DNA of 5,258 nucleotides, taken from positions 1-5,258 of the forward strand of contig JAISRM010000109.1 of assembly GCA_031273645.1 (NCBI GenBank), in the 5' to 3' direction. The DNA is from Endomicrobium sp. (lineage in GTDB: Bacteria > Elusimicrobiota > Endomicrobiia > Endomicrobiales > Endomicrobiaceae). The notes beneath the pieces were generated by a model. It did not search any database and was not told the DNA's origin. It saw only the letters and a program-made list of their open reading frames with translations. Shown here piece by piece: positions 1 to 3,166 of the stretch (its first letter is position 1; each line of letters opens with the position of its first letter). A program made the position numbers and the translations under genes.

Positions 1-76
1 ACGTTTACTAAACAATTTTTTTACATTGTGTCTTTAAAAGAAATAATGTTAGAAACTATATTAATATTAAACATGG
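1..76 (-). repeat. NIME-like spacer repeat unit (RS1), cut by left edge
   Basis: This AT-rich unit abuts a 20-bp dRS3-like palindrome at 77-96. Read on the minus strand it runs from CCATGTTTAATATT through TTTCTTTTAAAGAC to TTTAGTAAACGT at the window edge. The same unit, about 78 bp long, recurs at 957-1030, 2369-2472, 2618-2695 and 2989-3093. Comparison with the full copy at 2618-2695 suggests that only about two bases are missing here. No coding potential is visible. Confidence 0.75.
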
Positions 77-103
77 ATTCCCATTTTCATGGGAATGACA
101 GAC
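20..103. repeat. 84-bp direct repeat, copy 1
   Basis: This segment matches 152-235 at 81 of 84 positions with no gaps, a period of 132 bp. It includes the end of the spacer unit, the complete dRS3-like palindrome at 77-96 and the following GACAGAC. The near-identity points to a recent local duplication or to homogenisation between copies. Confidence 0.9.
77..96 (+). repeat. dRS3-like 20-bp inverted repeat, copy 1
   Basis: The sequence ATTCCCATTTTCATGGGAAT has 6-bp perfect inverted ends around an 8-bp core. This equals the ATTCCC-N8-GGGAAT formula of the Neisseria dRS3 element. The asymmetric core (ATTTTCAT or its complement) gives each copy an orientation. Six perfect copies occur in the window, all intergenic. 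Confidence 0.9.
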
Positions 104-138
104 ACAAACAAAACAGACATTGGCTGTATCCCACAAAA

Positions 139-151
139 CAGACGAAGTCTG
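139..151. repeat. 13-bp hairpin repeat CAGAC-GAA-GTCTG
   Basis: A perfect 5-bp stem with a GAA loop, extended by AAA and TTT on the flanks to an 8-bp stem. It occupies the place where the 5' part of the adjacent spacer unit should be, so that unit is truncated here. It belongs to a family found throughout the intergenic DNA of the window. Confidence 0.85.
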
Positions 152-235
152 TTTACATTGCGTCTTTAAAAGCAATAATGTTAAAAACTATATTAATATT
201 AAACATGGATTCCCATTTTCATGGGAATGACAGAC
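152..235. repeat. 84-bp direct repeat, copy 2
   Basis: Second copy of the 20-103 repeat, with three substitutions. Its spacer part (152-208) is shortened by replacement of the outer segment with the hairpin at 139-151. It contains the dRS3-like palindrome at 209-228. Confidence 0.9.
209..228 (+). repeat. dRS3-like 20-bp inverted repeat, copy 2
   Basis: Identical to the copy at 77-96 and in the same orientation. It is followed by a short tandem GACTGAAA duplication at 233-248. Confidence 0.9.
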
Positions 236-285
236 TGAAAGACTGAAAGACACAAACAAAACAGACGCTGTTTGTTCCCACAAAA

Positions 286-311
286 CAGACGAAGTCTGCA
301 GACGAAGCCTG
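286..311. repeat. Back-to-back 13-bp hairpins
   Basis: Positions 286-298 are a perfect CAGACGAAGTCTG hairpin. Positions 299-311 are an abutting second copy, CAGACGAAGCCTG, with one arm mismatch. The two copies are direct repeats with no base between them. Confidence 0.8.
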
Positions 312-318
312 CGTAAAT

Positions 319-352
319 AAAAAAACCCCGTTCCGCATAAACGGAAACGAGG
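319..352 (-). terminator. Intrinsic terminator downstream of the B12 riboswitch
   Basis: On the minus strand a GC-rich stem (plus-strand arms 326-335 and 342-352, short A-rich loop, one bulged base) is followed at once by seven U residues and then AUUUA. It lies about 85 nt past the end of the cobalamin aptamer, where an expression-platform terminator is expected. Its 5' arm can alternatively pair with the loop of the hairpin at 389-416. Seen: stem and U tract. Inferred: that B12 binding controls it. Confidence 0.8.
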
Positions 353-388
353 CTGCACCCTTAATTCTTAACCTCATAAATAATAAAA

Positions 389-416
389 TTTAAGTTATTT
401 TCCGCGATAACTTAAA
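389..416 (-). promoter_or_regulatory. AT-rich hairpin between riboswitch and terminator
   Basis: A perfect 10-bp inverted repeat (389-398 with 407-416) encloses an 8-nt loop. On the minus-strand RNA the loop reads CGCGGAAA, and its CGGAAA is complementary to UUUCCG in the 5' arm of the terminator at 319-352. The hairpin is followed by a U-rich run, so it could itself be a weak terminator or an antiterminator platform. A second small hairpin (GGAGC/GCTCC) lies at 424-437. Confidence 0.55.
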
Positions 417-435
417 CAATACCGGAGCTTTAGCT

Positions 436-645
436 CCTAATCTTTTTGGCAGGTCTTCTGGCTTGAGGGTAACGGACTATTTTTGAGTCCGACCTACTTG
501 CCGCAAGCCTTCCCATTTGCAAAATACTCAAACAGTGGCTTTTTTATAAAAGAGGGCTGCGCTCTATGCGGCAACCTCTTGCGGCTTTCGTTTTCCTCTT
601 ACAGCATCGGGAATGCTTGCGATTTTCACGCAATTTCCTGTTAGG
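436..645 (-). ncRNA. Cobalamin (vitamin B12) riboswitch aptamer
   Basis: A complete B12 aptamer of about 210 nt on the minus strand. Hallmarks in RNA order are: the P1 arm CCTAA (plus 641-645); the GGAAA-stem-GUGAAAAU region with UUGCG/CGCAA arms (617-633); a CUGUAAGAG segment; the B12 box GCCACTG (plus 533-539); GGGAAGG (508-514); and the 3' signature GCCAGAAGACCTGCC ending near 448. The 3' P1 arm TTAGG (436-440) closes it against 641-645. In known cases this RNA senses adenosylcobalamin or a related form and represses B12 synthesis or transport genes, or B12-independent isozymes. A terminator follows at 319-352, implying transcriptional control. No coding sequence lies downstream before the window edge, so the regulated gene is outside or the RNA acts on its own. 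Identification is firm; the target is unknown. Confidence 0.93.
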
Positions 646-666
646 CTCCTTTGGGAGCGCCAAAAA

Positions 667-695
667 GCTATATTTTGTATGTAAAATATCAACAA
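667..695 (-). promoter_or_regulatory. Candidate promoter of the riboswitch transcript
   Basis: On the minus strand TTGTTG (690-695) is separated by 17 bp from TATAGC (667-672). Each box matches four of six sigma70-type consensus bases. Transcription would begin near 660, about 15 nt before the aptamer's P1 arm, which is the right position for a riboswitch leader. Supported by boxes and spacing only. Confidence 0.45.
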
Positions 696-790
696 CTACA
701 ACTAATAGTATATTATTGATAAATAAATGTCAAATACCGGTTTATTTAAACCCATGCTTTTTCGTCTTTTTATTAACTGAGAAAGACAAA

Positions 791-829
791 ACAGGCGCAG
801 GCTTGTACCATAAAACAGGCAAAACCTGC
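791..829. repeat. Two degenerate hairpin repeats
   Basis: ACAGGC-GCAG-GCTTGT at 791-806 forms a 6-bp stem with one G:T pair. CAGG-CAAAA-CCTG at 816-828 is a second, looser copy. Both are preceded by AAAA, like the perfect copies elsewhere. Apart from these and the promoter at 667-695, I see nothing recognisable in 661-860. Confidence 0.5.
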
Positions 830-871
830 TTAAGAATAAAGAATGTAGAAGAACGACATTGACAAACTTGG

Positions 872-888
872 ATCCCGCTTTCACGGGA
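872..888. repeat. Degenerate dRS3-like palindrome, GCTTTCAC core
   Basis: TCCC-GCTTTCAC-GGGA keeps the 8-bp core spacing of the dRS3-like element but has lost the outer bases. It is preceded by AAACTTGG, the same flank found before intact copies. Its core differs from the ATTTTCAT core of the six intact copies and resembles the one at 3094-3114. Confidence 0.6.
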
Positions 889-924
889 CAGACTTCGTCT
901 GTTTTATAAACACAGCCGAAGTCT
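889..924. repeat. Facing pair of hairpin repeats forming one long palindrome
   Basis: Positions 889-901 are a perfect CAGACTTCGTCTG hairpin and 912-924 read CAGCCGAAGTCTG. The second pairs with the first over 12 of 13 positions, so the pair can fold as one long hairpin with an 11-nt AT-rich loop as well as a local hairpin. Plain T and A runs lie between them. Confidence 0.7.
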
Positions 925-942
925 GTTCTGTTTGCGCCTGTC

Positions 943-1030
943 ATTCCCATGAAAATTTTAATATTAATATAGTTGTTAACATTATTTCTTTTAAAAACGC
1001 AATGTGAAAATAATTTTTTAGTAAACTTGG
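943..1030 (+). repeat. Truncated dRS3-like end plus spacer unit (RS3)
   Basis: Positions 943-956 carry ATTCCCATGAAAAT, the first 14 bases of a dRS3-like copy. The closing GGGAAT and next few spacer bases are missing, and the spacer resumes at TTTAATATTAATATAG. The remaining unit runs to AGTAAACTTGG at 1030 and abuts an intact dRS3-like copy at 1031-1050. This is a clear deletion of about 12 bp relative to the copy at 2349-2400. Confidence 0.8.
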
Positions 1031-1050
1031 ATTCCCATTTTCATGGGAAT
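1031..1050 (+). repeat. dRS3-like 20-bp inverted repeat, copy 3
   Basis: ATTCCCATTTTCATGGGAAT, identical to copies 1 and 2. It closes the spacer unit 957-1030, and its orientation is opposite to the truncated copy on the other side of that spacer. Confidence 0.9.
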
Positions 1051-1104
1051 GACAAACCAGACTGCGTTTGTTTTTATAAAACAGCCTCAAGCTGCCAATC
1101 CCAT

Positions 1105-1121
1105 AAAACAGGCGGAGCCTG
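1105..1121 (-). terminator. Hairpin repeat acting as probable terminator of the zinc-ribbon gene
   Basis: The hairpin CAGGC-TCC-GCCTG starts directly after the TAA stop of the minus-strand gene that ends at 1122 and is followed by UUUUA. With flanking AA/TT the stem reaches 7 bp. It belongs to the 13-bp hairpin family, with a G:C pair replacing the more common A:T pair. A looser relative (CAGC/GCTG) sits at 1082-1094. Confidence 0.55.
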
Positions 1122-2207
1122 TTATTTTACTGTGATTTTTGCTCCGCAGGAGGAACAAAACGGGAAATGAGCAAAATTTCTGCCGCCGCAGCTTTCGCAT
1201 TTTTTAAAAAGTTCCATGCCGCAATGCCTGCAAAAATCAGTTATAAGCGAATTTGTTGCGCCGGCGGTATTTTTAACTTGCGCAACTTCCCAGTTTTTCA
1301 TAAAAAAATCTTTTCCGCATGACGGACAAAAATGGTTTGCAAGAGCTTTTTCTGCAGTATCGGTTTGAACTTTTTTTGCTCTTTCCTGCGCCGACGCTTT
1401 AAGTTCCGCCTGTTTTTGTTCCATAAAAGATTTTATATGTTTAATCGCATAATATCCTAAACCTACTGTCAGCAAAACTCCCACGCTGTAGCGGACATAT
1501 CCGCCGTAACTTGGGATATAAGGCAAAAGCCCGAAGAAAAAAGTATAAACCGAAAAAAGAGTAAACCCAAAAAAGAGAGGATAAAATTTGTGCTGTCTAT
1601 GCCTGATAAAAAAATACACGCCAATCCCCAAAATCGGCAAAACAAAAAGCAGCCTTACCAAAAAAACTTTTAAGCGGTACGTTTTTAAAGCCGCATAATA
1701 TTTTTCCTGAGCCTGCGCGTTGTGGACGCTTGCCGAGTCATACACGCTGCGGCGGTTTTTATCGATAGCATCTATCTGCGCCTGTATTACAGACAACTGC
1801 TCTTTCCATGCGTGTTCAACTTCGTAAAACGCATCTAAGCGGCCGGCTCTGTCCGTCACTTCTTTATCTTTATCGGGCGAACCTAAAGTTCTTCTTGTTT
1901 TAAGCCAATTTTCAAAAGATTCTTTTTCATTTTTATAATTGTCGCGCGCAACGCGCATGCCTCTTTCTATCGTTTCTTTTTTTTGGTCTAAAGCTTCTAT
2001 TTCCGAAGAATATTTAGCAGATTGCGCGTTCAATTGCGACAATAAAACTAAATCCTTAAAATCGTCCATATCGGGCGATTTGACGGCGCGGTTAAGGTCG
2101 CCTATTATTTTTCCAGACAACAAAATCAGAAAAATACAAAGGGTAAGCGAAATTACAAAATTGACAAACTTCGACGTGCGCTCAAGTTTTTTGCTGTTTA
2201 CATCCAT
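1122..2207 (-). CDS. Membrane protein with periplasmic coiled coil and C-terminal double zinc ribbon, function unknown
   Basis: The product is 361 residues. A Lys/Arg-rich N-terminus precedes a first membrane span (about 14-31). A long charged, helix-forming region follows (about 55-178, rich in Glu, Lys, Gln and Ala, probably coiled coil). Three more spans lie at about 181-202, 207-228 and 238-254. A second short charged helix (about 256-290) leads to two zinc ribbons, with CxxC pairs at C294/C297 and C326/C329, then C337/C340 and C351/C354. Basic residues after spans 2 and 4 fit both ends being cytoplasmic and the long helix being periplasmic. The start is supported by GGAGG four bases upstream (2212-2216). 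It stands alone between repeat arrays, with a hairpin terminator at its stop. The zinc ribbons may bind nucleic acid or protein partners, but I do not recognise a named family and assign no function. Confidence 0.85.
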   Translation of the reverse strand: MDVNSKKLERTSKFVNFVISLTLCIFLILLSGKIIGDLNRAVKSPDMDDFKDLVLLSQLNAQSAKYSSEIEALDQKKETIERGMRVARDNYKNEKESFENWLKTRRTLGSPDKDKEVTDRAGRLDAFYEVEHAWKEQLSVIQAQIDAIDKNRRSVYDSASVHNAQAQEKYYAALKTYRLKVFLVRLLFVLPILGIGVYFFIRHRQHKFYPLFFGFTLFSVYTFFFGLLPYIPSYGGYVRYSVGVLLTVGLGYYAIKHIKSFMEQKQAELKASAQERAKKVQTDTAEKALANHFCPSCGKDFFMKNWEVAQVKNTAGATNSLITDFCRHCGMELFKKCESCGGRNFAHFPFCSSCGAKITVK

Positions 2208-2263
2208 GTTTCCTCCGTTTTTTAAAAATATTTTGAACTTATCTGCCGGCTATAATGAAACAC

Positions 2264-2302
2264 AGCAGACTTCGTCTGCTTTATGGGACAGGCTGCGCCT
2301 GT
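2264..2302. repeat. Two perfect hairpin repeats upstream of the zinc-ribbon gene
   Basis: AGCAGAC-TTC-GTCTGCT (2264-2280, 7-bp stem) and ACAGGC-TGC-GCCTGT (2288-2302, 6-bp stem) lie 7 bp apart. The second differs from the first at one position in each arm, so pairing is retained. They sit 57-95 bp upstream of the minus-strand start codon at 2207. Confidence 0.8.
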
Positions 2303-2315
2303 TTTGTTTGTTTCT

Positions 2316-2335
2316 GTCCCAGAGAAAACGGGAAT
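2316..2335. repeat. Degenerate dRS3-like palindrome
   Basis: GTCCCAGAGAAAACGGGAAT keeps the intact GGGAAT end and TCCC/GGGA pairing, but the left hexamer has decayed. A sister copy lies at 2936-2955, where the stem TCCCA/TGGGA is one pair longer. Confidence 0.55.
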
Positions 2336-2348
2336 TGCCGCCGATGTC

Positions 2349-2368
2349 ATTCCCATGAAAATGGGAAT
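2349..2368 (-). repeat. dRS3-like 20-bp inverted repeat, copy 4
   Basis: ATTCCCATGAAAATGGGAAT, the same element as at 77-96 in the opposite orientation. It opens the spacer unit at 2369-2472. Confidence 0.9.
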
Positions 2369-2472
2369 CCATGTTTAATATTAATATAGTCTCTAACATT
2401 ATTTCTTTTCAGACTGCGTCTGTTTTTATAAAACAGCCGAAGGCTGTAAAAAGAATTTTTTAGTAAACTTGG
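2369..2472 (+). repeat. Spacer unit RS4 interrupted by a hairpin pair
   Basis: The unit begins CCATGTTTAATATT and ends TTTAGTAAACTTGG, and is bounded by dRS3-like ends at 2349-2368 and 2473. At the point where other copies read AAAAACGCAATGT, this copy carries two facing 13-bp hairpins (2410-2446). Confidence 0.8.
2410..2446. repeat. Facing hairpin pair CAGAC-TGC-GTCTG and CAGCC-GAA-GGCTG
   Basis: Both 13-mers are perfect hairpins (2410-2422 and 2434-2446), separated by TTTTTATAAAA. The second has C:G where the first has A:T in the stem, so the arms changed together. The whole segment can also fold as one long imperfect hairpin. Confidence 0.8.
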
Positions 2473-2540
2473 ATTCCCACCCGATAAAAACACTCGGGCG
2501 CAGGCTGCTAAGGAAGAAAGAATATTAAAAACGCGGAAAT
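2473..2540 (+). repeat. Long-form dRS3 element, copy A (68 bp)
   Basis: ATTCCC at 2473-2478 and GGAAAT at 2535-2540 (one change from GGGAAT) enclose a 56-bp insert. The insert starts with an ACCCGA/TCGGGC hairpin and contains GCAGGCTGCTAAGGAAGAAA. The same 56-bp spacing recurs in copies B and C. Confidence 0.8.
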
Positions 2541-2597
2541 GACAGGCTTAGACTGTTTGATGTAACTCGGACTGCGCCTGTTTTGTTTGTTTCTGTC

Positions 2598-2617
2598 ATT
2601 CCCATGAAAATGGGAAT
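2598..2617 (-). repeat. dRS3-like 20-bp inverted repeat, copy 5
   Basis: ATTCCCATGAAAATGGGAAT, a perfect copy in the same orientation as copy 4. It opens the spacer unit 2618-2695. Confidence 0.9.
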
Positions 2618-2695
2618 CCATTTTTGTTTTATATTTTTTTTATTCCTAATTTCTTTTAAAAACGTAATGTAAAAAGAATTTTTTAGTAAACGTGG
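2618..2695 (+). repeat. Spacer unit RS5 (78 bp), uninterrupted
   Basis: This unit lies exactly between a dRS3-like palindrome and the ATTCCC end of long-form copy B. Its right half (TTTCTTTTAAAAACG to AGTAAACGTGG) matches the other units. Its left half is a diverged T-rich version. It carries no hairpin insertion and so shows the uninterrupted form. Confidence 0.75.
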
Positions 2696-2763
2696 ATTCC
2701 CACCCGATAGAAACACTCGGGTGCAGGCTGCTTAGGAAGAAAGAATATTAAAAACACGGGAAT
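2696..2763 (+). repeat. Long-form dRS3 element, copy B (68 bp, intact ends)
   Basis: ATTCCC (2696-2701) and GGGAAT (2758-2763) are both perfect and enclose 56 bp. The internal hairpin CACCCGA/TCGGGTG has a complete 7-bp stem only in this copy, suggesting it is closest to the parental form. Confidence 0.82.
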
Positions 2764-2790
2764 GACAAACTTTGAGATATTCTGAGCCGA

Positions 2791-2803
2791 CAGACTTCGT
2801 CTG
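2791..2803. repeat. 13-bp hairpin repeat CAGAC-TTC-GTCTG
   Basis: A perfect 5-bp stem with a TTC loop, located between long-form copies B and C. It lacks the flanking A and T runs of most other copies. Confidence 0.75.
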
Positions 2804-2826
2804 ACAGAATTTTTTAGTAAACTTGG

Positions 2827-2894
2827 ATTCCCACCCGATAAAAACACTCGAGCGCAGGCTGCTTAGGAAGAACAAATATTAAAAACGCGGCAAT
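2827..2894 (+). repeat. Long-form dRS3 element, copy C (68 bp)
   Basis: ATTCCC (2827-2832) and GGCAAT (2889-2894, one change) enclose a 56-bp insert closely similar to copies A and B. The internal hairpin is weakened (TCGAGC instead of TCGGGT). It is preceded by only the last part of a spacer unit (2806-2826). Confidence 0.8.
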
Positions 2895-2908
2895 GACAAA
2901 CTTAAAGA

Positions 2909-2921
2909 CAGACTGCGTCTG
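2909..2921. repeat. 13-bp hairpin repeat CAGAC-TGC-GTCTG
   Basis: A perfect hairpin followed by TTTTG on the plus strand. It stands just before the second copy of the long direct repeat, in the same relative place as the hairpin at 2288-2302 before the first. Confidence 0.78.
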
Positions 2922-2968
2922 TTTTGTTTGTGTCTGTCCCAGAGAAAATGGGAATCGCCGCCGATGTC

Positions 2969-2988
2969 ATTCCCATGAAAATGGGAAT
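2969..2988 (-). repeat. dRS3-like 20-bp inverted repeat, copy 6
   Basis: ATTCCCATGAAAATGGGAAT, a perfect copy, opening the spacer unit 2989-3093 and equivalent in place to copy 4. A degenerate relative lies just upstream at 2936-2955. Confidence 0.9.
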
Positions 2989-3029
2989 CCATGTTTAATA
3001 TTAATATAGTTTCTGACATTATTTCTTTT

Positions 3030-3066
3030 CAGCCTGCATCTGTTTTTATAAAACAGACGAAGGCTG
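3030..3066. repeat. Facing hairpin pair rearranged into one long stem
   Basis: CAGCCTGCATCTG and CAGACGAAGGCTG each have broken arms on their own. Paired with each other through the TTTTTATAAAA centre they give about 15 base pairs with two mismatches. The equivalent segment at 2410-2446 favours two separate hairpins. Confidence 0.65.
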
Positions 3067-3093
3067 TCGGACAGAATTTTTTAGTAAACTTGG

Positions 3094-3114
3094 ATCAACC
3101 CGCTTTCGCGGCAA
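3094..3114. repeat. Degenerate dRS3-like palindrome, GCTTTCGC core
   Basis: CCGC-TTTC-GCGG (3100-3111) follows AGTAAACTTGGAT and precedes CAATGAC, the usual flanks of the dRS3-like element. The outer hexamers have decayed. It occupies the place where long-form copy A sits in the first long repeat. Confidence 0.6.
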
Positions 3115-3121
3115 TGACAAA

Positions 3122-3160
3122 ACGGACGAAGTCCGTATTTCATAAAACAGACGCAGTCTG
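3122..3160 (-). terminator. Tandem hairpin repeats as probable terminator of the GT-C gene
   Basis: Read on the minus strand, CAGAC-TGC-GTCTG followed by UUUUA starts 6 nt after the stop codon that ends at 3167. Then comes ACGGAC-UUC-GUCCGU followed by UUUG. Both stems are perfect, and the second has G:C where the usual form has A:T. A run of seven A before the first hairpin makes it a possible bidirectional terminator. Both belong to the dispersed hairpin family. Confidence 0.6.
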
Positions 3161-3166
3161 CTTTTT

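Larger units (their letters stand above)
2301..2474 (+). repeat. Long direct repeat, copy 1
   Basis: This segment recurs at 2921-3095. Over 2301-2447 the two differ at 8 of 147 positions with no gap, then at a short tract with one 1-bp indel, then match again through AGTAAACTTGGAT. Each copy contains a degenerate dRS3-like palindrome, an intact one, a spacer unit and a facing pair of hairpin repeats. Confidence 0.88.
2921..3095 (+). repeat. Long direct repeat, copy 2
   Basis: Counterpart of 2301-2474 (see that entry). The substitutions include changes in both hairpin repeats, which here no longer fold separately (see 3030-3066). Confidence 0.88.

Noticed and set aside
28..246. Plus-strand open frame across the left repeats
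   Set aside because: It is made almost wholly of two copies of the 84-bp repeat, giving a duplicated peptide, and there is no ribosome site.
219..377. Minus-strand open frame of 52 codons starting at ATG 375-377 downstream of the riboswitch
   Set aside because: No ribosome site precedes it, the terminator at 319-352 lies inside it, and most of it is translated repeat sequence. A leader peptide is not supported.
566..950. Open frames on both strands across the riboswitch and the repeats to its right
   Set aside because: The plus-strand frame is antisense to the riboswitch and the minus-strand frame covers promoter and repeat DNA. Neither has a ribosome site or recognisable protein features.
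2249..2256. TATAAT at 2251-2256 on the plus strand as a promoter
   Set aside because: The only nearby -35-like box (TTGAAC, 2233-2238) is 12 bp away, too close, and transcription would run into repeats without a gene.
1..3160. CRISPR array
   Set aside because: Repeats are irregularly spaced, present in both orientations, nested, and lack unique spacers of uniform length; no cas gene is seen.
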